Shown here piece by piece: positions 32,674 through 42,120 of a stretch of DNA of 64,000 nucleotides. The first letter of the stretch is position 1. Each line of letters opens with the position of its first letter. The notes below the pieces were generated by a model. The model searched no databases. It had not been told where the DNA came from and was given only the letters and a program-made list of their open reading frames with translations. The stretch spans positions 248,001-312,000 of the forward strand of contig CAVXQD010000003.1 in the NCBI GenBank assembly GCA_963763885.1, given 5' to 3'. Position numbers and translations under genes: made by a program. This DNA comes from JANNBN01 sp963763885 (GTDB lineage Bacteria > Actinomycetota > Acidimicrobiia > Acidimicrobiales > JANYDT01).

Positions 32674-33674
32674 GCATGGACGAATCTGCCTTTGGGGTTC
32701 GCAACGCAAAGGGTGAGTGGACCCCCAACCGGCGTATCAACTACGGGCCACTCTTCGCGTGGCCAACCAATCCGGCGCGCATCGCGAAATGGATTGTTGG
32801 ACTCCCCGGATACTTGCTGCCGTGGAATGCGGTCTATCTGTTGATCTCGCTGGCGGCGTGGTGGGTGGCCACGCCGTCGTTGTCGAGCATGAGTTCGTTC
32901 AAGGTGGGCTGGATCTCTCTCGTCTTGCTCCGCAACCTCGTGATCGTGTTCGCCTGGTACGGGGTGTGGCATTTGCGTTTGTACATGCGCAAGGCGCAAG
33001 ACACCCGCTTCAAGTACAACGCCCGCTGGCCGCGCCCCGCAGAGCGTTTCATGTTCGGTAGCCAAACACGGGAGAACGTGTTCATGACGCTCGTGTCGGC
33101 CGTCCCAGTCGCGACGGCATACGAGGTGATTTCGTACTGGCTGTTTGCTAACGGGCACATCAGGTGGCTGAGTTGGTCAGCACACCCGGTGTGGATCGTT
33201 GTTATCTTCGCCGTGACGCCGATCTACCGGGAGTTTCACTTTTACTCTGTGCACAGACTGATCCACGTGCCAGCCATCTACAAGCGGGTCCACGCGTTTC
33301 ATCACAAGAACACCAACCCAGGCCCGTGGTCTGGGTTGTCCATGCATCCTCTTGAGCACCTTGTGTACTTCAGCGCGGTGGCCATTCACTGGATCATTCC
33401 TTCGCATCCGGTGCACGCGTTGTTCACTCAGTTGCACCTCACCCTGGCGCCTGTTCCGGGTCACAGCGGTTTTGAGAAAGTTGAGATCGGGAGCGACGCC
33501 GCGGTTGATACCAACTGCCTTGGGCACTACCTGCACCACAAGTACTTCGAGGTCAACTATTCCGACGGGGCTGTGCCACTTGACCGGTGGTTCGGGTCCT
33601 TCCACGATGGTTCACCCGAGGCGCACGAGCGGATGAAGCTACGCCTTGCCGCTCGCAAGGTACCCGTCAGCTAG
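32670..33674 (+). CDS. fatty acid hydroxylase / sterol desaturase-superfamily protein
   Basis: 334-aa integral membrane di-iron oxygenase with about five hydrophobic segments. His clusters: HFYSVHRLIH, VHAFHHKNTNPGPWSGLSMHPLEH and HYLHHKYFEVNYSD match the HX3H/HX2HH pattern of the superfamily. Substrate probably a lipid or other hydrophobic molecule in the membrane. Last gene of a coupled operon with a PhyH dioxygenase and a Gfo/Idh oxidoreductase. Confidence 0.9.
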   Translation: MSMDESAFGVRNAKGEWTPNRRINYGPLFAWPTNPARIAKWIVGLPGYLLPWNAVYLLISLAAWWVATPSLSSMSSFKVGWISLVLLRNLVIVFAWYGVWHLRLYMRKAQDTRFKYNARWPRPAERFMFGSQTRENVFMTLVSAVPVATAYEVISYWLFANGHIRWLSWSAHPVWIVVIFAVTPIYREFHFYSVHRLIHVPAIYKRVHAFHHKNTNPGPWSGLSMHPLEHLVYFSAVAIHWIIPSHPVHALFTQLHLTLAPVPGHSGFEKVEIGSDAAVDTNCLGHYLHHKYFEVNYSDGAVPLDRWFGSFHDGSPEAHERMKLRLAARKVPVS

Positions 33675-33830
33675 CTCTCAAACTCCGATTGCCTTGCGTG
33701 GCATCCGGCGCCCGTCAGCAGAAGTCGGATGACTCGCGTAGTCAACACCATCGCGAAGTCGGGTTCAGGAATTGGGTTTCAGGCACTTCGGGATGGATCA
33801 GGAGCCTGCTATGTGGGCGATGATCTAGCC

Positions 33831-34943
33831 GTGAAACCTGACGAATGGGAACGAACTGATCCGGAGTCTGCTGCCGCATTGCGTGCGTATCTGCAACGTT
33901 GCGAGGTTCGGCTGTCTACCGTTCACCGCGTTGCTTCAGCGTTGTTGTCCGGCGCTGGGCTTGTGGTTCTGTTCCCTGCGTTGGCGAAAGATTCGGTGGC
34001 CCGGATCATCCGAGCGTTGCTCGAAGGGCAGAGCGACGCGCCTCGACGGTTGGTTCTGATTGCGGTGTGCTGCGCAGCGCTGCTCCCCGTGTTGGCGCTC
34101 TGGCAACTCCTGCGTGACCTGGTGCGGTTCTACTTCGCAGGGCAGCACTTTGATGAGGCAGCAAGCCGAGAGTTCTATCCACGATTCGCTTTGTCCGGAC
34201 TGCGTGCGTCGCCGACCGACATGAGCGCGGAAACGTGGGCCGCAGTAGAGGCTGCGCACCACGACCCCAATGTGCGCGCGTTTCTGTTGCCGGAGAACCA
34301 CTCCAGCCGTTCACGGGTTGATGATCAGATCTCGCGCTACCGACTCCACTACGACACAGTCTCTGGTGCCACCGAAGAGCAGCGTGACGAACAACGGCGA
34401 CTTGCGTTGCTTGAGCTGGCTGCCACCGGAACCCGAACGCTCCCGCAGCAGGCGGCACGGCTGGAGCAGGTTCTGGCACGCCATGTGCTCAACATCCAGA
34501 TCCTCGTCCTTCGTTACGCAAAGGCCGTGCTCGCAATGCTCACCACAGCAATCGCAGCGTTCGCCGCGGGTGCGGTTGTGGATCATGACCCAACGCTTGG
34601 TGACGATTCCTTGCTGTGGGTGTCGGCCATCATCGTCATCTGGGCGCCGGCGATCATCGTGGCTGTGACCGCACCGCTTGATTGGATCACGAGTTATGCC
34701 AAGGCCGACGACGCATCAGAGCGGGCGCTGCAAGCGGACCCACAGTTCTCCAGTTTCGAAGACACCACCGTGCGCCTCGCTGCAGTGGCGTGGATAACAA
34801 CGACTGTGGCGATGATTCTGCACGTGGTGCGAACGCACGCCGACTTCACGCCGACAGGAATCGTTATCGGAATAACTCTCATCGCCTGGGCAGTGGCTTT
34901 TAACCGTTGGGACGGCCGACGCGGATTCGTGCGCCTCGTTTAG
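33831..34943 (+). CDS. multi-pass membrane protein of unknown function
   Basis: About 370 aa from a GTG at 33831 (upstream starts back to 33729 are possible). Hydrophobic segments near residues 30-52, 70-95, 240-262, 272-296, 320-340 and 343-362, with a soluble central region of about 130 residues rich in Arg/Glu (EEQRDEQRRLALLELAATG). I recognise no family. It stands alone, about 150 bp behind the fatty acid hydroxylase gene and before a gene-free stretch. Confidence 0.65.
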   Translation: MKPDEWERTDPESAAALRAYLQRCEVRLSTVHRVASALLSGAGLVVLFPALAKDSVARIIRALLEGQSDAPRRLVLIAVCCAALLPVLALWQLLRDLVRFYFAGQHFDEAASREFYPRFALSGLRASPTDMSAETWAAVEAAHHDPNVRAFLLPENHSSRSRVDDQISRYRLHYDTVSGATEEQRDEQRRLALLELAATGTRTLPQQAARLEQVLARHVLNIQILVLRYAKAVLAMLTTAIAAFAAGAVVDHDPTLGDDSLLWVSAIIVIWAPAIIVAVTAPLDWITSYAKADDASERALQADPQFSSFEDTTVRLAAVAWITTTVAMILHVVRTHADFTPTGIVIGITLIAWAVAFNRWDGRRGFVRLV

Positions 34944-35551
34944 CGTCCGGTCATACCCGGGTCATTGGGCGCTGAGCGGATACGGCCCGTGGGCGTGAGA
35001 GGAAAAGCAACCGGCCAGTTCGTGGGGTTGTGCGGGCCGTGGTTTCCTGAGGGGTGGGTTGAGCCGGAGATCACGTGGGCATTGGTTCCCAGTGCGCACG
35101 GGCGTGGTCTGGCTACGCCCTCGGGCGCCTGGCGTGCTTGCCGTTCTCGTGCGGGCTGACCATTTGCTCCAACGTCGGGTTCTCCGCAACCAACGTTGGA
35201 AATTCGGTCAAATCTGGGCACTAAATCTCGACGTCGGTTGCTCGGCGCCCCGCGTTGGTTGCTGGGAACACGACGTTGGTTGCTGGGGGTGTGGGGTTTA
35301 TCGGGTATCGGGTTGTGGGGTTTCCGAGCTTGGCGACTTGTCGCGTCCCGGTCGTGCCTTCGCGTCCTGGGAGGGTCGTCACTGGCGGGACGCGAAGGCA
35401 CGTAGAGGACGCGACGTCCGCTTGTGGGGCTGCTTCGCATGCTTCCCGATGCTCTGCCGATGATGCTCTGACAACGAAGGGCTATTCGCGGCACAGGATC
35501 GGGTGCACAATGAGCGCAAGCCCGAGGGCCGGGCAGAAAGGTGTCACTCCT
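34944..35551. other. 608-bp gene-free stretch with repeats and a nested hairpin
   Basis: No credible coding sequence on either strand; the long minus-strand open frame is Arg/Pro-rich and lacks motifs. It holds CCAACGTTGG palindrome at 35190-35199, several GTTGGTTGC/CTGGG words at 35160-35295, and the nested hairpin at 35340-35415. Confidence 0.6.
35340..35415. repeat. nested long inverted repeat
   Basis: Inner arms CGTGCCTTCGCGTCC (35353-35367) and GGACGCGAAGGCACG (35388-35402) are 15 bp, perfect, with a 20-nt loop; outer arms GTCGCGTCC (35340-35348) and GGACGCGAC (35407-35415) are also perfect, separated by 4-nt internal loops. Confidence 0.85.
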
Positions 35552-36131
35552 ATGCGTCGTCACCACATGATCCCACTCACTCGCACCCGCCGTTCTGTTC
35601 CAGCGGCGTGCGTCGCGTCGATCGGACTGCTCATCGGAGCCCAGATCCTCATTCCGTCAAGTGTGCTTGCGCAGCACGCGTCAAACCGGTAAACCATCGG
35701 CCAGCGCCACCGGGCCAACCGTCGTTCACGACCCTTTGTATGCAAAATCATCGGTGTCTATCGTGTCGATCCCGATCCCCGGCTCGTCGCTGTCGATAGT
35801 CGTGTTGGACGCGGCAAACCTGCCTGACGAAGTACGCGGGAAGGTTCTGGGTGCACATGTGCACTCAGCTAGTTGCGGGACCGACCCGCTTGCCTCTGGT
35901 GGCCATCACCAGAACCCAGATGCAAACCCCGCTACGCCACTTGGCGCAAGAGAGGTCTGGCTAGACCTTGGGGTCGACAACACCGGCCGAGCGGTTGCTA
36001 TTGCCTTGGTGGACTGGAAACTCCGCAGGGGTCAGGCAGGTTCCGTGGTGGTGCATGCATTGTCCACCCACCCAACAACGGGAGCCGCCGGCGCACGGGT
36101 GATGTGCACCACGGTGCCGTTCAACGACTGA
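35552..36131 (+). pseudogene. sodC: Cu/Zn superoxide dismutase-like secreted protein, frameshifted after signal peptide
   Basis: ATG 35552 (AAAGGTG upstream) begins a signal peptide (RSVPAACVASIGLLIGAQIL...SVLAQ). A stop follows at 35690-35692 in this frame, but the mature protein continues in another frame (KPSASATGPTVVHDPLYA) after one extra base near 35689. The mature part carries copper-ligand-like HVH (LGAHVHSASC), GGHHQNPDA and VVHALSTH with TGAAGARVMCTTV at the end, as in bacterial SodC, including the Cys pair. If the indel is an error, it is a secreted Cu/Zn SOD of about 190 aa; otherwise inactive. Confidence 0.75.
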
Positions 36132-36150
36132 CTCTTCTGGGCAGCGGGTG

Positions 36151-37527
36151 TTAGTTGCTGACAAGGTACAGGGCTGCGCCCACTGCGCCGCAGATTGCAA
36201 GCACCCGTAGCACCGACAGCTTGAATCGAAACACCAGCGCAAATGCAAGCGCGGTTACAAATACCGCACGTGGACTTATAGAAGACCAGTCCGGCACGGT
36301 GATGTGGACGAGACCGCGCTCGACAACACGAGTGCGGCTGAACAGCGTGTGGATAGAGAAGTAGAGAGAGAGGTTTGCGATCACTCCCACCACAGCTGCC
36401 GTGATACCGGTGAGCGCCGAAGAGAGACTGGCGTTGTGTCGGAGTCGTTCGATGTGTGGCGCACCAAGAAACACAAACAAGAAGCACGGCACAAACGTCA
36501 CCCACACCGCAAGCGTTGAACCAACCAACGCCGCAACCCACGGGTTAAGTGTCCCTGGGTTGCGGAACGCACCAAGAAACGCGACGAACTGCACCACCAT
36601 GATCAACGGTCCCGGTGTTGTTTCTGCCAGCGCAAGACCGTTGACCATCTCGCCAGGAAGCAGCCAGTGATAAACGTTCACGGCCCGCTGCGCGACGAAA
36701 GAAAGAACCGCATACGCTCCGCCGAACGTCACAACAGCGGTGCCCGAAAAGAACAGTCCTTCGTCGACAACCGTGTGAGAACGGCCGAGGGTTATCGCCG
36801 CGATCAGGACCGGAGTCGCCCAGAGAACTCCGCCAATCCCGATGATTCGTACCGCACGCCGAAGCGATGGACGCTCGCCATGCAGCGCATCGTCGGAAAC
36901 CAACGGATCCGGGCCTGCAGATGCGGCGCTTCCTGACTTAGCTGCGAACAAGTCTGGGCGCACCCTGTTGCCTACCCACCCGCAAAAACCAGCGAGCGCA
37001 ACCACGATGGGAAAGGCGAGGTTGAACACGAACAAGGCGACAAACGCTGCGACGGCGATACCGACGAGGATCGGATTCTTCAGCGCTCGTTTCGCGATGC
37101 GATGTACCGCTTGCGACACGATGGCCAAGACCGCTGGGCCGAGCCCGGCGAAGATTGCCGCCACCACGGTGGTTGCGCCCCATTGCGCGTAGACGGCCGA
37201 TAACGCCATCAGCGAGATGTAGCCGGGAAGCACGAACAGCGTGCCAGCGACCAAACCTCCGGCTGTGCCGTTAAGTAGCCATCCGAGATAGATCGCAAGC
37301 TGCTGAGCTTCAGGCCCTGGGAGGAGCGTGCAGTACGACAACGCGTGCAGGAATCGCTGTTCGCCAATCCAACGCCGCTCGTCAACCAATTCCCTGTGCA
37401 TGACAGCGATTTGCCCGGCCGGGCCGCCGAACGTTCGCAACGAGATGGCGAACCAGGCGCGCATAGCAACACCGAACGGGACCACGTCGCGGGTTGCTGA
37501 ACCGCTATGGGCTGGCTGCCTTGTCAT
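36151..37527 (-). CDS. chrA: chromate transporter
   Basis: 458-aa CHR-family protein with two homologous halves of about six helices each. The first has FGGPAGQIAVMHRELVDERRWIGEQRFLHALSYCTLLPGPEAQQLA, the hallmark motif of long ChrA; the second has TFGGAYAVLSFVAQRAVN and ETTPGPLIMVVQFVAFLGA. It exports chromate by antiport in characterised members, but sulphate or other anions are possible. It converges on sodC (19-bp gap) and diverges from the CopC-CopD fusion. Confidence 0.93.
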   Translation of the reverse strand: MTRQPAHSGSATRDVVPFGVAMRAWFAISLRTFGGPAGQIAVMHRELVDERRWIGEQRFLHALSYCTLLPGPEAQQLAIYLGWLLNGTAGGLVAGTLFVLPGYISLMALSAVYAQWGATTVVAAIFAGLGPAVLAIVSQAVHRIAKRALKNPILVGIAVAAFVALFVFNLAFPIVVALAGFCGWVGNRVRPDLFAAKSGSAASAGPDPLVSDDALHGERPSLRRAVRIIGIGGVLWATPVLIAAITLGRSHTVVDEGLFFSGTAVVTFGGAYAVLSFVAQRAVNVYHWLLPGEMVNGLALAETTPGPLIMVVQFVAFLGAFRNPGTLNPWVAALVGSTLAVWVTFVPCFLFVFLGAPHIERLRHNASLSSALTGITAAVVGVIANLSLYFSIHTLFSRTRVVERGLVHITVPDWSSISPRAVFVTALAFALVFRFKLSVLRVLAICGAVGAALYLVSN

Positions 37528-37617
37528 CTCGAAGCTGCCCTGTTCTGTTGACTTTTCAACTTGGGAACCGGACTAGCGGTTCGACGCCGGCAACGGTAAC
37601 ACCGCTCGCCTCGGACG

Positions 37618-37661
37618 CGACCGTGTGGCGACCGTGTGGCGACCGTGCGGCGACCGTGTGG
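37618..37661 (+). repeat. four tandem copies of an 11-bp unit upstream of copCD
   Basis: CGACCGTGTGG repeated at 37618, 37629, 37640 (one C for T) and 37651, ending 18 bp before the copCD start. It could be an array of regulator sites or a slippage product. Confidence 0.85.
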
Positions 37662-37679
37662 AATGGTGGTCAAGGTACG

Positions 37680-39311
37680 ATGTGGTTGATGTCTCTGCCT
37701 TTCAGCCCGCTGCGTCGTGCGTGGTCGGCATGCCAGGCTTCGCTTGCGTTTGTCGTGTTGGTTGGGCTGCTCGGGGCGTTGATTGCTACGGTCGCAGCGC
37801 CTTTGCTGGCAACGGTCGCATCGGCTCATGCGTCGCTTGAAACGGTGTCTCCCGCGAACGACTCGGTGGTTGGCTCTGCTCCGAAAGAGGTTGTGCTTCG
37901 GTTCGACGAGCCGGTGGCGTTGGACCTTGGCGGAGGCATCCGGGTGTTCGACCCCAACGGACAGCGAGTCGACCGGTCTGTCTCAATGCTGCGAGACAGG
38001 AAGCAGTCGGTTGCGGTTGCAGTAGACGACGGAGGTGAGGGTACCTACACCGTTGCGTGGCGCGTGGTGTCGGAAGACTCACACGTTTTGCGTGGCTCAT
38101 CCGTGTTTCACGTCAAGACGAAAACGGGCAGCGTCGAAGCACAAACAAACAACTCGCGGTCGCAGTCCATCCTTGCTTGGGTTGCTCGGTTTCTCATTTT
38201 GCTCGCAGCAACGGTGTCGCTTGGCGCAGCAATCTTCACGCTCTACTCCGTGGATTCCGATCACCGGCAGCACCTCTCTCAATTGGTCCGGGTGGCTGCG
38301 GTTGCTCTGTTGTGCGGGGCGGCACTGCGGTTTGTGGTTCAGGTAGCGCAAACCTCTGGTCGCAGCGTGTTCGGTGCAGCCAATCTCTGGAGCGAGGCTG
38401 TCACTTCAACGCGTCCCGGGACGTTGGACGGTTGGCGTGTCGGTGGAGCAGTCGTTGCTGCGTTGGGTGCCTCGTTGTGGTCACGTCGCGTTGCGCCTCA
38501 ACTGGTGGGACTTGGCGCGGTGGTGTCCGTCGCAGTCAACGCATTGGGCGGACATGCGTGGACGGCTGGCAATCGCAGCGGCGCTGTCGTGGCCGATGTG
38601 GTGCACCAAGTTGCTGCTGCCGGCTGGGTGGGCGGGCTCGTCGCGTTGATGGTTTTGCTGCGCAATGGCGACTCGCTCCGTGGTCACCATGTGGAGCGCT
38701 TCGGCCGCATCGCAATGATGTGCGTCGCGCTGCTGTTTGTGACCGGCGTGCGGGCTGCGTATTCGCTGGTGGGCTCGGTATCGCTCTTGACCTCCACCAC
38801 CTATGGCCGCTTGGTTCTGCTGAAGGTTGCAGGGCTCACAGCTATGGGTGCGCTTGGATGGATCAACCGTCGCCGGTTGGCGACTCTCATTGTGGATCGA
38901 TCCCGCACGGTGCAAGCCGAGGTCTCGGTTGCGTTGGCCGTGCTGGGAGTCACCGCGTCGTTGGTCGGAATGGTGCCAGCGAGGACGGGTTCCGTCGAGC
39001 CGTTCTACACACGGGCCGAGACAGCGTCGTTCGTCGTCGACGTGACTCTTCTGCCAGCAACAGTCGGTATCAATACTCTGCACCTGTACTTCTACGACGA
39101 AACAGGAAATCCGCAAAACGTTGACGTTGCTACCGCGTCGATGGCAACCGGCGATATTCCCGCTCGTCGTATTTCGTTGGTTCCGATAAGCGCCGACCAT
39201 TACTCGGCAATCGGGTTTTCTCTTCCGCTGAAGGGTCTCTGGATCCTCACGCTGAAGGCGGTCCGAGAAGGCAAGACCGAAACAATCACTTTGGAGATTC
39301 CCGTCAAATGA
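37680..39311 (+). CDS. CopC-CopD fusion (copper resistance/import) membrane protein
   Basis: 543 aa. After a signal/anchor (SLAFVVLVGLLGALIATVAA), the CopC domain starts ASAHASLETVSPANDSVVGSAPKEVVLRFDEPV with the copper-binding N-terminal His and ends with EDSHVLRGSSVFHV. About eight helices of a CopD domain follow (TLDGWRVGGAVVAALG, VVADVVHQVAAAGWVGGLVALMVLL with conserved His). A final region of about 90 residues resembles the YtkA-like domain of these fusions (FYTRAETASFVVDVTLLPATVG...). It handles copper at the cell envelope. ATG 37680 has AAGG upstream. Confidence 0.9.
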   Translation: MWLMSLPFSPLRRAWSACQASLAFVVLVGLLGALIATVAAPLLATVASAHASLETVSPANDSVVGSAPKEVVLRFDEPVALDLGGGIRVFDPNGQRVDRSVSMLRDRKQSVAVAVDDGGEGTYTVAWRVVSEDSHVLRGSSVFHVKTKTGSVEAQTNNSRSQSILAWVARFLILLAATVSLGAAIFTLYSVDSDHRQHLSQLVRVAAVALLCGAALRFVVQVAQTSGRSVFGAANLWSEAVTSTRPGTLDGWRVGGAVVAALGASLWSRRVAPQLVGLGAVVSVAVNALGGHAWTAGNRSGAVVADVVHQVAAAGWVGGLVALMVLLRNGDSLRGHHVERFGRIAMMCVALLFVTGVRAAYSLVGSVSLLTSTTYGRLVLLKVAGLTAMGALGWINRRRLATLIVDRSRTVQAEVSVALAVLGVTASLVGMVPARTGSVEPFYTRAETASFVVDVTLLPATVGINTLHLYFYDETGNPQNVDVATASMATGDIPARRISLVPISADHYSAIGFSLPLKGLWILTLKAVREGKTETITLEIPVK

Positions 39312-39943
39312 GCATTCACCACACACGTCGGAACAGCGTGTTGACCGTTGTTGTTGTCCTCATCGCCGGTTTCCTGTTCGGCTTAGGCGCTGCGTCACCG
39401 GCAGGAGCCCATTCGGACAAGGGCTCGATCGTGATCATCAATAAAGAACCGGCCGGACCGCTTGGCATTCGCTACGTGGTGCAAGTCACCTTTGTCAGCG
39501 ATGGGCACCGTGCTTCCGAGGCAACGGCCACCCTCGTTGCGGAATCCGAGGGCCAAAGTCTTGGGCCGTTGCCGCTCACACCGGTCGCAGACAAGACCGG
39601 TGACTACGAAGTCACAGCCGTGTTCCCCGCAAGCGGTGCGTGGAATGTCCGGTTCACGTCGCTCGAACCAACTGCTGTGCTGGAGATCACCGAGTACCTG
39701 GGACTCACTCCAGATGCGGCCGCTCCCACCACCACCTCCTTCGTCGGTGCGGAAAGTCCGGTGTCAGCACCAATTGCCACCGAGCCTGCCGGGCAGCCCG
39801 TTTCGGACCAGGCAACCGAGTCCATCTCCTCATCCAAGAAAGACTCCGGACCCAGCTGGGTGGTGGGCCTACTCGGCCTGGGCGTGCTGGCGGGGGGCGC
39901 CGTGGCGTTTCGTCGGCGAACCAGATCAGGCAATAAGTCTTGA
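39308..39943 (+). CDS. secreted membrane-anchored protein, YtkA/FixH-like
   Basis: 211 aa: N-terminal signal peptide (VLTVVVVLIAGFLFGLGAASPAGA) leaving a His near the mature N-terminus (HSDKGS), a beta-rich domain (GPLGIRYVVQVTFVSDGHRA, YEVTAVFPASGAWNVRFTS) resembling YtkA/FixH domains, a Pro/Thr/Ser-rich spacer and a C-terminal membrane helix followed by RRRTRSG. This layout is typical of CopC-like accessory proteins in actinobacterial copper loci. It overlaps copCD (ATGA) and the P-type ATPase gene (TTGA). Confidence 0.75.
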   Translation: MSIHHTRRNSVLTVVVVLIAGFLFGLGAASPAGAHSDKGSIVIINKEPAGPLGIRYVVQVTFVSDGHRASEATATLVAESEGQSLGPLPLTPVADKTGDYEVTAVFPASGAWNVRFTSLEPTAVLEITEYLGLTPDAAAPTTTSFVGAESPVSAPIATEPAGQPVSDQATESISSSKKDSGPSWVVGLLGLGVLAGGAVAFRRRTRSGNKS

Positions 39944-42105
39944 CCACGAAGGTCTCAATCTTTCGGGTTGAAGAACTCGACTGTGCGACTGAAGAGAACG
40001 AACTGAGAGCGGCTCTCGGCGCGCTTGACGGCGTCCAGAGCCTGGAGTTCGATCTCGTCGCCCGACACATTCGCATCCGTCACCAATTGGCAACTCCCGA
40101 TTCATTTGCGACCGCTATTCGTGCAGCGGGAATGCGACCCAAGCTGGTCATAGCGACGTCCGGCACGCTCATTGCGCCCACCACTCGGTCTCTGCCTCGA
40201 AAGACGATCATCACCATCGTCGCTGCGGGCGTTCTGGCAATAGGGTCCGAACTCATCGTCATTGCCGGCGTGAAGGAACGGTCTGTGCCGGTGGCAGCCA
40301 TGGCGCTGGTCTCCATCGCACTTGGCGGACGAGACACACTTCGCAAAGGTGCCCAAGCGATGAAGTCGCGGCGCCTCACCATGGCGCTGCTCATGACTAT
40401 CGCAGTCATAGGTGCACTGATTATTGGCCAGTGGCCAGAGGCCGCAGTTGTCATCTGGTTGTTCGGGTTGGCGGAACTCATCGAAGCGCTCAGCCTGGAG
40501 CGCGCCCGTAACGCAATCCGCTCGCTTGTGGCGTTAGCTCCCGAGACGGCTTTGCTGAAAGTCGAAGGAAGGGGCTGGGTCGCTACGCCAACCCCCGACG
40601 TGTCACGTGACGCGGTGGTGCTGGTGAAACCCGGCGATCGCATTCCGCTGGACGGCACCGTTTCCGCTGGGTCCTCAACGGTGAACCAAGCACCCATCAC
40701 CGGCGAGTCGGTGCCGGTGCGGAAAGATCCTGGCGCGCCGGTGTTCGCAGGCACCATCAACGAACGCGGCACGCTGGAAATCAGGGTCACGGCGGAGGCG
40801 GGCGAAGGAACGCTTGATCGCATTGCTCGGTCTATCCAAACAGCGCAAGCAGAGAAGGCGCCAGCACAACGCTTTGTCGACCGCTTCGCTTCCATCTACA
40901 CGCCGTTGGTGTTTCTGACAGCGATCGCAGTTGCCGTCCTCCCACCTCTGTTGGACGGCGGAACGTGGCGAGACTGGTTCTACAAGTCGCTGGTTTTGCT
41001 GGTGCTTGCCTGCCCGTGTGCGTTGGTCATTTCAACGCCAGTGACAGTGGTTTCCGGGCTAGGAGGCGCGGCGCGCCGGGGCATCCTCATCAAGGGTGGC
41101 GTGCACCTGGAGCAGGCGAGACGCGTCGGCATTGTGGCGGTCGACAAGACCGGAACCTTGACGCACGGCAAGCCGGTTCTCACTGACGTCATCGTGCTGG
41201 GTGATATGAGCACGGAGGATGTGAGCCGCATCGCCGCGTCCATCGAGGCATTGTCGGAACATCCCGTCGCGCACGCAATCGTGATTGCCCACAAAGGACC
41301 GGTTGATCAGGTCAGCAACTTCGAAGCGATTCCCGGCCATGGGGTACAAGGCACAGTCAACGGTGTGCAGTATCTGCTGGGCAACCACCGCCTTGCGGAG
41401 CAAAAGGGTGTGTGTTCGCCGGGGCTCGAAACCATGTTGCAGGGATTCGAAGCTGACGCAAAGTCGGCTGTCGTTCTGATGACGGGCCGCCAGACGCTTG
41501 CCGTGCTTGCGGTAGCAGACACGATTCGGCCGCAATCAGTTGAGGCGGTGGAGGCATTACATCGACTCGGCGTTCGAGTTGTCATGCTCACCGGCGACAA
41601 TCAGCGGACTGCCGATGCGGTTGCGCGTTCCGTTGGAATCGACGAGGCGCTTGCCGATCTGCTTCCCGAAGACAAACTTCGCATGATCACCCAGCTTGGA
41701 ACCCGTGGTCACGTGGCAATGGTCGGCGATGGGGTCAACGACGCGCCGGCCATGGCCAAGGCAACTCTTGGCATCGCGATGGGTGCAGCCGGCACTGACA
41801 CGGCTATCGAGACCGCAGACATCGCATTGATGGACGACGATCCTCGCAAGATCGCAGAAACCATCCGCATCTCTCGCCACACTTCTCATGTGCTGTGGCA
41901 AAACATCGCAGTTGCGCTGGGTGTCAAGGTGGTCTTCTTCGCCTTGACAATCCTTGGTGCTGCGTCGCTGTGGTTGGCTGTCCTGGCCGATATGGGCGCA
42001 AGCCTTGTGGTCATTGCGAACGGACTACGGCTGCTGCGCCGTCCGTCGCACGATCGACTCGTCACCCGGTCTGACCACACGGCCAGCTCCGGAAATCTCA
42101 TTTGA
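39940..42105 (+). CDS. heavy-metal P-type ATPase (Zn/Cd/Pb type)
   Basis: 721-aa P1B-type ATPase. N-terminal metal-binding-like domain has LDCATEE (D14-C15, with acidic pair) rather than CxxC, as in Zn/Cd/Pb pumps. Transport motif CPC is C358-P-C360, phosphorylation site D402 in DKTGT, the HP motif EHPVAHA follows, and GDGVNDAP has D597. These points indicate Zn(II)/Cd(II)/Pb(II) export rather than copper, although it lies in an operon with CopC-CopD. TTG start overlaps the previous stop. Proteins of this kind are usually controlled by an ArsR/CmtR regulator, not seen nearby. Confidence 0.92.
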   Translation: MTTKVSIFRVEELDCATEENELRAALGALDGVQSLEFDLVARHIRIRHQLATPDSFATAIRAAGMRPKLVIATSGTLIAPTTRSLPRKTIITIVAAGVLAIGSELIVIAGVKERSVPVAAMALVSIALGGRDTLRKGAQAMKSRRLTMALLMTIAVIGALIIGQWPEAAVVIWLFGLAELIEALSLERARNAIRSLVALAPETALLKVEGRGWVATPTPDVSRDAVVLVKPGDRIPLDGTVSAGSSTVNQAPITGESVPVRKDPGAPVFAGTINERGTLEIRVTAEAGEGTLDRIARSIQTAQAEKAPAQRFVDRFASIYTPLVFLTAIAVAVLPPLLDGGTWRDWFYKSLVLLVLACPCALVISTPVTVVSGLGGAARRGILIKGGVHLEQARRVGIVAVDKTGTLTHGKPVLTDVIVLGDMSTEDVSRIAASIEALSEHPVAHAIVIAHKGPVDQVSNFEAIPGHGVQGTVNGVQYLLGNHRLAEQKGVCSPGLETMLQGFEADAKSAVVLMTGRQTLAVLAVADTIRPQSVEAVEALHRLGVRVVMLTGDNQRTADAVARSVGIDEALADLLPEDKLRMITQLGTRGHVAMVGDGVNDAPAMAKATLGIAMGAAGTDTAIETADIALMDDDPRKIAETIRISRHTSHVLWQNIAVALGVKVVFFALTILGAASLWLAVLADMGASLVVIANGLRLLRRPSHDRLVTRSDHTASSGNLI

Positions 42106-42120
42106 AAGTGGTAGTGGAAC

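Noticed and set aside
34940..35566. 208-aa minus-strand open frame
   Set aside because: Arg/Pro-rich, no motifs, covers repeats and a hairpin; looks like a GC-driven open frame.
37618..37661. CRISPR array
   Set aside because: Units are 11 bp and contiguous, with no spacers and no cas genes nearby.
38057..39124. 355-aa open frame within copCD
   Set aside because: It is an alternate frame of a clear CopC-CopD gene, Cys/Arg/Gly-rich with no family features.
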